Source: Anas platyrhynchos (lineage: Eukaryota > Chordata > Aves > Anseriformes > Anatidae). Taken from it: a stretch of 64,000 nt of DNA. The notes under the pieces are model-generated. The model did no database searches. It saw only the letters and a list, made by a program, of their open reading frames with translations, and was not told where the DNA came from. Shown here in pieces: positions 8,165 through 22,170 of this stretch (the stretch's first letter is position 1; each line of letters begins with the position of its first letter). The stretch lies in the NCBI RefSeq assembly GCF_047663525.1, contig NC_092600.1, forward strand, positions 3,592,001 through 3,656,000. Reading direction: 5' to 3'. The position numbers and the translations under genes were made by a program.

Positions 8165-11100
8165 ACAACAACAGTATTCAAGAGTCTTCATTTGATGTGT
8201 TTATACTTGGTGAGCGGTTTGAACACTCTGTGTTTGTACCAGTGGGTGTTACAACACTTCTGCAAGGATCCAGTCCAACAGTTTCACTGATGAGATCCTA
8301 CTGCAAAATGCACTTGTGCTTCTGAAGAACTTGCTGCCCATTCCCCTCCCTGTCTCAAGTCCATTATTGGTGGAGAACTCCAAGGCTTCTATTTGCATAT
8401 GGTAACATTTTCTTGACCTCTTTTTACTTCACCCTGACTACTGTATAGCATCAGAAATATGTGAGGGCTTCCAGTTGTAACAGAAATTCTGCGTTTTCTT
8501 TCTGCATCAGTTTTACTTTTTGATATTATCTGTGCACCATGAGTAAGCTGCTTGGCTTCTTTCTTGCAAGCTTGCAGATTTTCCTGGCCACAGCCTTTTT
8601 TTTTTTTTTTTTTAGTAGTGGAGTGCTCATGAACATCTTGACATCTTGACATACATAGTAAGATCATTTTCCATGGTTAATTACAAGTACTTAATGAGCT
8701 TATACTTTCTCAGGACATATTTAATGCTGGCGTGAAGGAGAACATCCTTTAGTTCCATGAGCTCTGATATGATTCTCTGCCATTCAGCTCAACAGAAACA
8801 AAAAAGGCAGAAAGAGAACTTTGCTGGAAATAAAGCAGATAAAGAGAGATGTTTGTCTAAGATGCCTATTCCAGCCTACTAATAGTTTCTTAGATCTCTT
8901 CACACAAGGGGAAATCCCAACCAGGTGCAAGAAGGTCAGATTTCACCTCCATTATGCCTCAGAGAGGAACAAAAAAGACAAAGCATTATACCAGGGCTCG
9001 AGAAGATAATAAAAGATTTTCAAAGATGTCATTTCTTCACCACCTTAACTGAAATACTGATTTTTCAAAATTCAAGGAATAGACATAAGCATATAATTCC
9101 CTTTCTCTTTTCAGTGTAAAGTGCAGTTTTGATAGGATGAATATGTTTCTAGGAACAAAAGCAGCATGGAAAAGGTCATCAACTACATTATTATTTTTAC
9201 GGTTTCCATTATTATGGGCTTGGGGTTAAAACAGAATAGTTCAGTAATGACTGAACCTTTGGAAGGGACTTCAGGAGATTATCCTGTGCAACTCTTCTGT
9301 GAAAGCAAGTACAGCGCCAAAGTTACTTCCAATTTAAAAATGAGCAAATAAGAACTAGATTATAGAAAATGCATTTGAAGCATCTATATGAAGAGATTAA
9401 ACTTATGTAATACGCAGACCAAATGTGTTTCCTGATATGTTTTCTGCCATCTGGTATATATAGAAAGGTAATAAATACTAACATGCAAAAAGATTGTTAC
9501 TGTGGTAACCCCTACACAGATGAAACTGGGAAATAAAACAATTATTTTATCTTTCTCATATCTACGTTTTCTACTCCAAGTTCAGAGCAGACAGCTTTCC
9601 CCTAAATATTTTTTTTTGAATTCTAGTCTGTAAAAAATCACACACTTTTCTGATGAAGACTCAACTGACTAATCAGCAGAATGCTTATGCATTCAGTAGG
9701 TTGTGAATCTAGTGCTTGGTATAGTGTCTTAGAAGAGTTGCTTGAGCAAATAACGGCATTCACTCTTCTTAACATTTTCTAAGTCCAAGCTCCTTCAGTT
9801 TCTGATGCTTTTGATTTTCATACATTTTTATGTGTAGTTCACAGTGTGTCTAGTCATAATCTGTAGCAAACACAAAATCTGAAAAATATGATTCATTTGT
9901 ATAGACTAGAAAAAGATTTCCCAGGCCCTGGGGCTGCAGATAACTGCTCTAACCTGTGTTTTCAGCAATTGCAAGGAAAAAGAAAATTCTTTGTTTCATA
10001 CGTTGACTTGCAAAAACAACTTCATTAGATTTAAGAAATAGAACAAGTAATTGTGAAATCATGTTACAGACAGAAGTCATTTAATACATTTTCTTCTACC
10101 CATCACATTCCTTCACAAGCTGGCAACAGTCATATGTAGTCAGCTTCCAGTCAAATCACTTCTGCAACACAATAATAAAACTATTGCACATAATTTTTAA
10201 AACCTTGTAAACTTACTAAATATCAGAGGATGCATCTGCAAAATATCGACTCATCTGATGTCTCGGTTTGCAACCTGCCTGAGAGAAACGCTCATCATGT
10301 GCTTAAAGCATTCGGTGCAGAATTGCAACCCAAACTAAGTGCCTCCACTGCCTTCAGGCGTGCATGCAGCCCGTGCATCGGTGAGCCTGGACTTTCTGGG
10401 AGGAGGATTTGAAATCCAGCCGTAAGCCTGGATCATACTCAGAACTCCCTGACACTTGGCAGGCAGTACTTCTGCCCATCAAGCTATCCAGTGCTGCGTC
10501 TTCATACTGGGTTGAGAAAAGCCTAGAAACCCCTCTGCAGTGCAAATATAATTTTGTTCAAAGGCAGGACTGCTGCTTTGCGTGGTCTCTCTCTTTCCTT
10601 TGAGGCCTCCATGCTGATCCAGGCTTTGGAGACTCTGTACCCACAGAGTACAGAGTCTGTACCCACAGAGGTACCAGGGAAAAGACCACAAAGAAACGTG
10701 GGGATCACCAGCAAAGAATTACTGCTGCAGAACTCCTGGCTGACAGCAACTGCTCCAGCAGTTCCTTAAAGACTGCTGCAAATGTAGGAAAGGGCTGCTC
10801 GAGCTGGTGCTAACTGTTCACTTGTACCAGTGACCTCCCCCAGCCCGCCACAATCTGGGTTCCAGGAACCGTGCCAGGCCTTATCATTCCATCTGTTTTG
10901 GCCTCTGCCTCCCCACAGGCATATTCAGATCTTCTCGGAGGGATTCAAATGCTCTGCAAGGCTTTGCAAGCCCCAGGGCAGCCCTATGGGAACAGCAGAG
11001 CCCGTTGGCAGGGCCCAGCTCCCTGCAGGCCTGCTCTGTGCCCATGACAGGCCCTGAGCAGACGTGGGAGCTGGTGGATGCCTGCAGGCCTCTTCTCGCT

Positions 11101-14100
11101 CTCTTTCTTTTCTGGCTCCCGTTAGCTTGTGAAACTGCCAGACGAAAACAAAAGAAAACGAATCCATTGAGATATTTAATTACTGTAAAGAATAGCTTTT
11201 TCTGTTGTCTCAATTATCAGAAGCAGGCCATGTCATACTACGCTCTCTGATGGAGAGGAAGTGGCACAGGGCAGGGCGGGCAGAAGAGCTGAGGCAGGCC
11301 AGATGTTTGGCATACGAGATGACTTGTCTGTACAAGTACTTAGCCCTTCGTCCAACTATTCAAATCTGTCCAGGTGTCCATGGCAAGGTACACGCTTGTT
11401 TTCAAACCTGTACAGTCCACCACTTGCCTTCCTTCTACGGCTCACCTCAGGACAAGGAGGCTCTGAACACTTTGCTTTATGGTCTCTGGGACAGAAACCC
11501 TGCATATCTGGGAATGCAGGGCCAGCTGTGGCTGCTTTCAGCTAATTGGAAAGAACCCCCCATCTCCATACATATTATATCTTTCTTCTGGCATGTCTGC
11601 CTTACCAGAGTTGTGTTGGGAATGCACAGGCCAATTCCATACTGCACAGTGCCATGACTATATGATTTTTTGCCTGTTAGTATTAAGGATTGCTAAATTG
11701 TGTGCCATGTGTCCCCTGAAAGCACTTGAAAAGCTACTTTAGTCCCCAGCAAGAAGGAATTCCCCCAGTCCTGTGACACCAGCCAGTGTACAACTCTTTC
11801 TTTGAAAGGCTTTGATGCTGACAGTGGTCAGCCAGAAATCACTCACAAGATCTGCAGTCTCACAGACGTAATTTCTGTCTTTCCAGGCATCCACTTCATA
11901 GCATGGTTATTTCAAAACTTGTAGGTTTGTCTTCAGAAACCAAACTCTCTACAGAACTCCATGACCCACTGCTGGACAAGCCCAAGCCCAAAGCAGAGTC
12001 AAAGTCAAAGATCTAATAAGCAAGAAGCGGTCTCCAACGACACATAGGAAATCACTGGTTTAGAAGATATTTTTTGGAGGGACAATGACTGACCTGGTGC
12101 ATCTGGTACATTCCTTTTTTTTTTTTTTTTTTTGTACCCCTGTAGGAACAAGCCTGGCATACACTGTTCTATGGGAAGGAGAGGCACTGGGCTGCCATTC
12201 AAGTGCTTTCCTGCCATAAATCATACAGCATTTAGAAAGCACTTTTACATATTTGTGTAAGAAAGCTGATCTTATCTGACTAATCCTCACAACACCCTCC
12301 AGAGGCATGTGGACAAGCCTCACTCTTCTAGTTTTACAGAAAAGCATGGAAATAAGAGTCTAGTGGGACAGAGAACTCTTTTCTCCCCAACACTGCATTT
12401 TACAATCATCTGAAGACCGATAGCATTTGCTTGCTGATCTCAACACACACCAGGGTTTAAGCAAGGACACAAATGACAGCACATACATCAGGTGGTGCTC
12501 CTGAGAAGGCTGAAGTCAGATAACTACCATCTCCTCTCCATTCCACCCCAGATAAGCCTACACCTGCCCGCAGCTCCCTTCCCATCTGGTCTTCCACTTT
12601 TGATACAACCAAATAAAAATATCTCCAAAAGTTAGAACTGAAAATTTCCAGGGCTTTAATGTGCATCTCTCATGGAGGCAACCACAACTGTGATCTGTGA
12701 AGCACAGCATCTTCCTGGGCACACACTCTGTGGTGTAAGTTGCACATCACAAGCCAGTTTAAAAAATAATCTTTTCTCATCTTAGATGAACTTCTGTAGA
12801 TATTCCTGATTTATCATACTACTGCTCTGAGATGCTAGACAAATGATGTCTTCATCCTGTTGGGACACAGAATGGACTACTGCTCATCAACTGCATGGCT
12901 CAGCACCCAAAGGAGTGAAGGGCCTGGAAAGAGAAGACGAAATGCTTCACTAACACAAAACCTGGATTGCCCCAATGGTCTTATTTATTTATTTATTATT
13001 TTTCCTAATTCAAATAGTGGCCTTAAAAATCAAAGATGCTGACAAAGGACCAATGTATGTGAATTATTTCTGTTATCTTAAATCTCGTAGTATAGTAATA
13101 CATGAAACAATCTCTTGCTTAAAACAGGCTATAATCTAGAAAAAGTGACAGTAAGTAAGAAACAATATATATTAAAAAAAAAAAAAAGATAAAAAGATAT
13201 TCTGTGTAAAATATGTGTGAGGTTTCTTTTTAGTCATGTCAGAAGTAGCATCGTAAAGAGGCTTCACAAGAAAACAGATGACTTAGATTTGTTTATTGCA
13301 TTCACATTATTAGTTTTTGATTTGATAACATTCAGACTAAATAAATATTTTCCAGAGGTAATAGGTCAATGAAAAGTCCAGGAGTGAGGGGTTTCCCCTG
13401 ACTTCCCACAAAATTGGAATTGTAAAAGAACAATTTAAGAGGGAAATCATGACCTAAGACATACAGATAATGATCAGCCTACTTCTGACTTTGCAAGCAG
13501 CCTGTGGGAGAGAAAGATTTTCTGTCTGACATTGACTTCAGGCAGGATATAAATCAGCCATTGAGATATAAGAATGTTCCATGGTGGCAGAAAAAGTTTC
13601 TCACTCTCATCTTGCTGCACTCCCATTTGACATTACATTATTATGTAAAATGCAGTAGAAAGGAAAACACGAAGAATTAAAAGATTCCTGTTTACTACAA
13701 AGTATTTTACCACGCATGTTGAACCACAGTGCAATTAGAAATAAAAAGTGTGGTGTTTGAAAGGAAGGAAAAGTGCAAAATGCATTTGATCATTATCAGA
13801 TACTTAGAGGCCAACATCCCTAAGACCTGTTGCTTTAGTAAATTTAGTAAATGATGATTTAAGAAAATGGGTATTTAGAACCAAATTATTTCCTTCATCA
13901 GAGGCTGACTGAACCAGCAAACACTGTAGAACAGTTTGGGGGAAGGGGGAAGGGAAATTTAGGTGTTCTAAAGCATGTCTTCCCTGCTCCTTGCATAGTC
14001 TCTGATATTGACTGGAGATGGAAGACAAAATGTGCAGATGAAGGGTCATTTTATGCAGCTTTCACCATTCCAATGATCCACTTACTGATCTATGTGCAAT

Positions 14101-17100
14101 TAAGAAAAGATATATAAATAACACACAGACTTCATATTTCAATATAACATCTCCTTTTACACAGGGCACAAATATGTTAAAAGAAAGTCAAGATCTGGCA
14201 GACTTCTTGGCTTAGATGGGAGCTGATGCTCGGTATTGTTTGTAGCTGTTCTTGCCACCAGCTGAACCTTGGGTCAAGCCTGGGGACAGCCCAGAAGACC
14301 AGAAGATCCTGATGACTCCTGAACATTGTGTTCACTGCTAATTGCCTCTGGGAGGAGTCCAGGTACTGGAGAAAACTTGGAGATTGGAACCATCTGCTTA
14401 TGGGGAACTGCTTGCAGCCAGAGATTCCCAGGTAGCAAACTGAAAAATCCCCATTCAAGAGTGCAAGAGAGGAAACTACCAGTGAAATGGGGCAGTGTGG
14501 GTGAAGCAGGGGCACAAGGTGCATATGCATTGCAGGAATGCTCTGCTGCTTGCCCCAGCACTGCAGAGAGCAAGGCAGTTACAGAAATGAACAGAGAATT
14601 TTATCTTGCACCCAATTTATACTAATTTGATACAAGGAACTATGAAATAGTGAAAGAAGAAAACCTCCATCTGAATGTATACATGAGAAATGCAACAGAA
14701 AGTTTTCAGCAGAAGTATACGGAAGCCTGGTCCAACATTTTTGATACTAGAAATGTTTTATCACTATGACATGTCCTAGCAGAGATCATTCTCTTGAATA
14801 CAAATACCTCCAGCAATCACATGACTGTGCAGGATAGAAAGATGTCCAACCAAAAAAAAATAAACCTTTGTTCTCCATCTGACACTTCTACAGCTGAGCG
14901 AGGGGCAAGGAGAACGTGACTGTACCAGCACTGGGTGCCCTCAGCTAAGTACATCGAGGCATACCATGAAATTGCATTTTGTCAAGTTGTCAGATTTTCC
15001 GTTCACAAAGGGCAATTTTAAGAGACTTCATTGAAGGCACCTTTTCAATCAGCACCCCGGTAGGCACTTGTGGCAACACGTTTTATCCTCTTAAGATTTA
15101 TCAATAATGAAAGAAAACCTGGCATAACTGTGAGTCTTTAGAAGTCTCGTCTGACATGAAAAATATAAGAGTTGGATCTGTAATGAGTTCTTAAAATTGA
15201 ATATATTTCTTATTAAATGTGTGATATAAATGGTTGTGTCTTCAAAGCAGAAATATTTTCATGGAGTGTCTTTATATTCATGTTTTCACTGGAATATTTA
15301 AGGAAATACTTCTCATTTTCAGCAATAGAAAACTAAGGAGAAAGTCCTAATTTTGAAAGAGTAGTTCTGAGAAAACTTTCGGAGAATTAACAATGAAGAC
15401 TACAGGTTTTTTGTTCACGTTAAATTCTTCCTCGAAGTTTCTTGGAAACAACAAAACGCTGCCACGTGGTTGTACAGTTGGCACTCTTCTAGCCGCGTTA
15501 TGAAACGAAGTGCAGTTTTTGCCATGTGTTGGTATTATTCCATACTTTGGTAGCTACACATCTGCAGTCAACCCTACCAAAACTCCTGATCAAGCTTTAC
15601 TGAGAATTCTGGGAATAACAGTTCTTGCAGATTAATCCATGTGGCTTAGCGTGGCAAAACCCGACTCAGAGAACAACTCCCCAGGAAGGACCATCCAGTC
15701 CTGTAATTTGGCTAAATTTATGAAAAACCCCACACAGACACTAGTAAAGGCCATCTACAAGTACACTAAGTCTCAAATTAAGTCCAGAACCAGCAACAGC
15801 ACACAAAAATAGTTTAATACTGAAAAGATAGTGCCTTGGGAGGGTCTTCACCTCGGTGCCTTTCTGATGGTGTTTGTGCTTATTCCCAGGCTGCTGCACC
15901 ATGTGCTACGACCTACCAGTGTGACACGCTCATGACTGTACACCTGGCCTGAGGTCTAGCCTCCTTATCTGTAGTTTTCTTGGATTAATCCCAGACTTTT
16001 AAGATCTTCAAAATTAGATTGTGCAAACTTTCTTATCCCACTAAGTTGAGCAAACCGAAGAACGATATGCAGGTGTGGTGCAATTACATTAATAATTAGA
16101 TTGTTTGATAAGTCAGATGTGCAGATTATAGATAATAATTAAGTTACGTGTAGCCTTCTCTTACAAGTTTCAAGACCAGCAGCCCTACCATATATCAGAG
16201 CTGACAGATACCCATGTGATTTGTGGTTCATTAAGCAAACTCAGATTAGGAAAGCTGCCTTCTCCTGTCTACAGTGGCTTTATTGGATAGTCCAACACTC
16301 AGTTTAACAGAATCAACAATCCCAAATGCAATCCGTGACAGTTCTAGGAACCAGCCCTATGGTGGAGGATGCCTCCTCTTTTCTCATGGGCCCCAAATTC
16401 ATGGCAATACATCACAGATGTGTGGCCCAGTATCCACCGCATCTGTAGCAGTGCCACCAGCCACAGGTACAGCGGGGATGTTCTTCATTATGTGATGTGT
16501 GGAGGGCAGCACTTGTAGAGAAAGAAAACCTGAAGGGAGCTAAGGAAGTCACAAGGTCAGAGGACAAAAAGGAAAATGTGCAACAGAGACAAGATAAATC
16601 CAAAGGCCAAACCAAGCAGGACTGCATGATACAACCATTAATTCCTGCAGTACATGCCCCTGCTGGCATAGCACAGTGGGTTCGCACTGGTGCACGGCCG
16701 TGGGATGGGCTGACGGGCCACCAGAACATGTGCTGGAGACACCAGAGCTTTAGGAATCTCTGTGAAGGACCTGGCATACCCTAGGGGTCAGACAAGGTAG
16801 TTCACCTTCACAGAAAGGTTGCTGTGAATTCCTAGGAAACCAACCATCCCGAAAGCTACACTCTATATGTCAACATATCCAGATCAGAATCCAGCTTAGC
16901 TTGCAACAGGCTGTCTTTGCTAGCAGCAGGGTCAGGAACAGAAGCCAAATTTCCAAGAAAAGTTGCCATACTGTGGTCAATCCATTTATTTTGTGTGTTT
17001 TTGAAGGAGCCTGCAAATACATGAACAGGACTGCTGGCCGCTTGCTTGACCAGTAGGAACATCAGTGTGGGAAGACTGGGCATGAGGTGTGACACCAAGT

Positions 17101-18769
17101 TTGGACGACAATGGTAGTTCTTGTTTCATGAAAAAAATCATTTGTGATAAAAAAATGAATTCTAGGCTGGAATCTGAGGAGAGTCAAGCTTTGGCTAGCA
17201 AAGTACTCCCACCAAAAGTGAAAGATGATCCTGCGCTCAGAACAGAAAGTTAAAACTAAGGGCTGCTCAAAACTTGGTTAGAGGAGTCCCTGCTGGTCAG
17301 ACACTGCTGGCAAGGAGCACGAGCTGCTCGGTGTGTGTCCCAACACCACCCATTAATGGTAGCTGGGAGAGTTACAGAGACAAGCCATGAATGCGTGAAC
17401 TCAGGAGCGTAAAAAAGTTATTTCTGGGCCTTTTTAAGGCATTTTTCTGTTGTCCTACGAGTTGGGGTTATTGCTTCTTATTTATATGACTGATTTCCCT
17501 TATTTGGTAACTGAAAGGTGTGTGTATTTAAATACAGATTAATAAATGCACACTTACGTGTCTCACACACGTGAATATCCTAACATATTCTCTTTATTAG
17601 GCTGCAGAATCCTCAGAATTAATACGAAAAATGAACTATGCAGACTTATACGCTAGTTCCCTCTTGTGACCAAGTGATGCTACTGCAACTCTTGAAAGTT
17701 AAAAAAAAACAAAAACAAAAAAAAAACAACAACAAAAAAAACAGACGAGAGGTGTTTAAAAATCAGAACTTTTTGGAGCAAATACAGAACTTAAATTGCA
17801 GAGAGTAAGCAAGTTCTGCTTTTCTTTTCTCCTTTTTTTTTTTTTCTTTTTTTTTTTTTTCCTTTGTTCTGATCAAATCAAATCTTCAGCTGCCTACTTT
17901 GCACAGCCTTAGCTCTCCAAGGTTTGTCTTTCCCCCAGTGTGGAGGGCACCTGATTGTTAGAGCGGCTGGTCAGATCTGTAGCAATTACAGATGGCACAT
18001 CTTAAGAACAATTTATTGTGGATTCACCTCAAATGTATTTATCAGAACATAGCAGAACATAAGTGGGTAAAGCCATTTCTGTGGACTTCATTACTCAAGT
18101 CAGCCACACTGTGGTATTTACCCAAGAGCTAATGACATAAGAGATCCGAATCTCATAATGACAAAACCTCATTATTCTTTTAAAAATTATAGCTCTATAT
18201 GAACACCAGCAAGAAGAAACTCAATTAGCTGGCAATACATTTTTAAAACTTCTTGGATAATATTCAAACTGAGAATCAAATAATCTGTTTTATGGATTAG
18301 GGAGGCATTCACCTATCAAAAGTGCCAGGGCCCTGATATATTAGTAATAGGTATAAATGGTTCTGAGCAGCCTCACCTGGGGCTCACCCCATCCTTATCC
18401 CAGAGCCCATTTAAGCTCAGCCCCTTGCTGAGGGAGCTTTTTTAGCCTTGTTGGAGGAGTAATACTGGTCTGTAGCTATGGTACTGCTATGCTTCTGGCT
18501 GGTCTTGGGTCCTGATGCACAGCCTGGCTTTGTGTCTTGGTATTGCAGCGGTGTCATTCCTGATATCAGATATCTTGGGTCTGTCTTATTACCAGGTGTC
18601 TGATGGTGTGGGTTCATGGTTGAACCTGGCTGCTATCTTCCTGGGCTGCAGGTAAGGTCCCTGCCCAATGGCCTGTGATGTCTTCCCAGCAAGCCCTTGC
18701 AATGGTGTGACTGAAAACATGTTCAAAAGTTAACAATGGAAAATCTGGTCTTTGCTAGATAAGTTTTTT

Positions 18770-18813
<44 letters not shown>

Positions 18814-19914
18814 TAAACCACCTTTGGACCAGTGGTATACCAAGGGAATTGAGCATCTCTGCTCTACTTAATTTATTTGCAGACAAGTTAAAAACTAATA
18901 ATATAATATGCCCTTGGAATGGCTCTCTGCAGAGGAAGTAGTGGGAGTATCTGTTGATATTCTTCTGGTGCCTGGTTTGCAGTTCAATGGACAGTTTTAG
19001 TTGTACCTATTATCAACATTGAAAGATTTATGTTTGGGTAGTACATGCACAAAGACAGTATATAATTGCCAATGTATTCAAAACATAAAATGATAGAATT
19101 ACAATGCAGTTGGAATTGTTTCTGATAGTGATTTGTACGTATTTCTTGAAAGACAAGAGACGATTAATGTATTTCTAAAAGCTTAGTGTTCTCATAAAGA
19201 TTTGTCAATATAAAACCATGTTTTACCTCTTTCTTACAAAGGAAAGCAGTTGTAAATAAGTGATCATTTTTGCTTTTACTTCAGATTCAGTGTGGATACT
19301 CTTATAGAAGAATTTAGGTGATTTCTGTTCCTGTAGCAGGTTGTCTTTTGTTGCCTGTCTGTGAACAGCTGGTGTCTTGTAGTTGCTCACAAGCCTCCAG
19401 CAAACATGACATACTAACCTACTTCTTGAGTATGATTGTCAGTTGCTACTTCAGTTTGCTCAGTTAGGTTTTAAATCATCAGAATTACATTGTTTGATTG
19501 TATAAAGTCTGAGTATTTAGCTTTTAAATTAAGAATGATGTTAAAGTGACTGGTTTGAATACATAGCTCTTAAAGTTAAGTTTTTCAAAGCAGGAGCTAC
19601 AACAAAGTATTTGGCTTAGCACACTGATAGAAAGGCAATTACTTTAGGTGGAAAGCTTGACTGACTCTGAGTATCTGTCAGGATGGCAATGGTGCTGGTT
19701 TGGCAGAACTTCAAGACCCTGGCACCACTAGCCTTCTCCCTTGAATGTGGTCTTTCAAGGCAGTAAGTGTTTAAGCATGAGTATTCTTTGGTCATGAGGA
19801 TTTGTCTGAATCATGGTCATAAATGGAAATGAAGCAGTACTGGTATTAAAAGAAGGAAGTTCTGCTATGAAATTCTGTTATGTTGAAGTCCAAATATATT
19901 TTTTAAAAAGTTAC
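8165..19914. other. Intergenic region between IL9-like gene and FBXL21
   Basis: No gene was recognised. It holds homopolymer tracts: T runs near 8596-8613 and 12115-12133, A run near 13174-13187, an A/C-rich tract 17700-17745, a T-rich tract 17832-17862, and T28 directly followed by A12 at 18771-18810. A small direct repeat (TCTGTACCCACAGAG at 10634 and 10656, period 22) is also present. Open frames up to 150 codons occur, but none shows a recognised domain or convincing splice structure. A 61-codon ORF at 9166 is noted in the findings. Confidence 0.6.
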
Positions 19915-20012
19915 TAGATAAATTCCCTCATCCAAATCATCAATAAAGATAATAAAGAGGATGGGCCCCAATATTGACCCCTGTGGAAAACCACTGGTGA
20001 CTGGTCGCCAGC
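19915..20012 (-). mobile_element. CR1 LINE fragment
   Basis: Blocks such as CAATAAAGATAATAAAGAGGA, GGGCCCCAATATTGACCCC and CACTGGTGACTGGTCGCCAGC match the remembered internal CR1 sequence in its commonly seen reverse orientation. No ends or target-site duplications were identified, and the fragment is short and diverged. Confidence 0.8.
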
Positions 20013-21840
20013 TGGAATATTATTGATGATCAAAGTACAGAAAGTATATTATGAAATGTGTGAATACTATGAAAAGTATTCCTGTAAGTATTATAAACTT
20101 GAAATGAGAGCAGAATAACTTTCTGTAAACTCTCCTCTAGGAGAGACAACCACAGAAGAAAGGCTAAGCTTGAGTTTGAGTGGTTGGATGATGTGGGCAA
20201 CCCATAGTCATGCATTCAGAGAAGGAGGGCATCCAAAGATGCAGTCTGCCTCCAGTTTTTGCATTTTCTGTATGAGATGAAGGGTCTGGAGATCCAAGCA
20301 GCAGCTCTGCACTAGGCCCCTATTTGGTATCTGGAAGGCAAGGAGGATGTTGAAACTGCTGGTGTTTGCCCATGTTTGTCCAGACCAGACTTTTTTCCAT
20401 ATGTAACTGCAAGAATTTTACTGCAATCATGTATAACAATAAAGTGCACAGGTTTCTAAACTACTCTATACTTTTTTGAAGTCATATCTCAGATCAGAAG
20501 AGGAAACTCGTCTACAAAGAAAGTCTCAAAGATTAGTTTATATCAATCTCAAGTGCATTTGAACCTGTTCCTGTACAGCAGCCCGAAGACTATTGGCAAT
20601 GCACCAAGAAACCCACGACTGTTGGATTTAGATACTAGCTACAAATCCCCATTAATCTCTGTTTACAATCTATCCTGTCTTACTGTCTATGGGTAATAAC
20701 TTGGGAACTATATGCTTTTTGGTAGCAGGTTTCAATGAAAAATCAGTTTATAAAAATACGCTGAGAAGAAGAGACTTAAAATTATCCAGAACTCAATCTG
20801 AATTCCCCTAGGGTCTGAATATAATAGTCAAGAACCATATACATGGGGAGTTTCTGGTAGTTTTTCTATATTCATCTGATTTTTAAATGTGCAGTGGGTT
20901 TTGGCGTTCTACTCAGTGAATTTATTCGGTACTTTGAAGACATCACAGTCACTGAATGATGAATTTTCATCATTTAACATGTTCTTTTTCCAAGTTTTCA
21001 GATTGGCTTGGAAGAAATCATGTTTTGATATCACAAAGGGTTGCATTTTGACAGCTCTGCTGTTACAGAAGCAGATAAAAATCTACCACTGAGATGTTTC
21101 ATGTATGTTTAGCATTATCTCTTCATAAAATGCTAGAAAGGTTTGTTATTGGCTAATTATTGCTCTATGCAAGAGCAAGGAAACCTGTTCTTGCAGAGTT
21201 TTGTAGCGGCTCGTGATAAATTTAGCATGGTTGATATAATTACGATCACAAAGAAACACTGATTAGTACAAAGCTGTATGTACAGAAAATCTGTTTATTA
21301 TGATATAGGTCTTGAACAAAATGTCTGTTTTTGGCATCTCCCATTCAGACATGACCCACCAAATCTTTGGGCCCTGTCAGGGCAGCTTGAAGAAGCCGGA
21401 TTCGTGTAGCAAGCAGCAGAACGCCACACTGTTCATAGACCCTTTTTGTCTGCTGGATATCTGAGAAGCAGTCTGTGAAATGTGCCCACGCTCAACCTCT
21501 TGTTGAGGCATAGTTATTTAACTTTGGATGGATGAGCCAAAGCTTTTCTGGGGGTGGCAGAAGTGGATGGCCATACAATGGGTGTCTGTCACTCCTGGGC
21601 GATTTTTGGGCATCTGTGCCCACGGACAAGTCCCTCACTGTGGCACCACAGCACCACTTCCCCGAGACTTGCTGTCAACGGAGCAGGGCAATGCTATGCC
21701 TGGATCAAACAGCTGCCTGAAAGGCCTGTAGGGTTACTGAGGGACAGAACTGTTCTGGCTGAACAAAGAGGCGACGATACATATACTTCAAGTCAGGAAA
21801 AAACGTGAAAATCGAGGGGTAAACGCCACCCCACCCCATT
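20013..21840. other. Intergenic sequence upstream of FBXL21 CpG island
   Basis: AT-rich sequence without a recognised gene, RNA or repeat family. The last few hundred bases become GC-rich as the CpG island begins. Confidence 0.5.
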
Positions 21841-22170
21841 TTAGCCGCGGGACGAGGCCCGCCTGGGCACGAAATGGCGGCCGCCGCCATGTGCCTGCCC
21901 CCCGCGCATGCGCCTGGGGCCGAGGGGCCGGGACCGGGACAGAGGCAGGGCCGCCCCCGTCCCCTCCCCGCCTCGTCCCTCCCCTGCTCGGGCGGCGGCG
22001 TGCCCGGGGCGCTCGGCCGGCCGGGAGGCTTCGGGGCTCTGCTTCGCTGCGCCTGGGCTCGGCCCGGCCCTGCCCGTGCGAGGGAGGCGGCGGTGAGCTG
22101 CGGGGAGAGGGGGGCGGCCGGGGCCGGGCAGCCGCACGGCGCCTCTGAGGGGCTCTGATGGCTCCCGAGC
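21841..22170 (+). promoter_or_regulatory. FBXL21: CpG-island promoter, probably of FBXL21
   Basis: A sharp GC- and CpG-rich block in otherwise AT-rich DNA, typical of a TATA-less promoter. A dyad of YY1-type sites is present: AAATGGCGGC at 21872-21881 faces GCCGCCGCCAT at 21880-21890. A perfect NRF1 palindrome, GCGCATGCGC, lies at 21904-21913. Possible first-exon donors are GCG|GTGAGC at 22092/22093 and GCG|GTGAGG at 22184/22185. The next plus-strand gene is FBXL21, so the island most simply marks its transcription start. The true start site and donor are undetermined. Confidence 0.75.

Noticed and set aside
11205-11657. 150-codon plus-strand ORF in the IL9-FBXL21 interval
   Set aside because: No domain, unusual composition, another frame (11261-11545) equally open over the same bases, and no supporting splice or promoter context.
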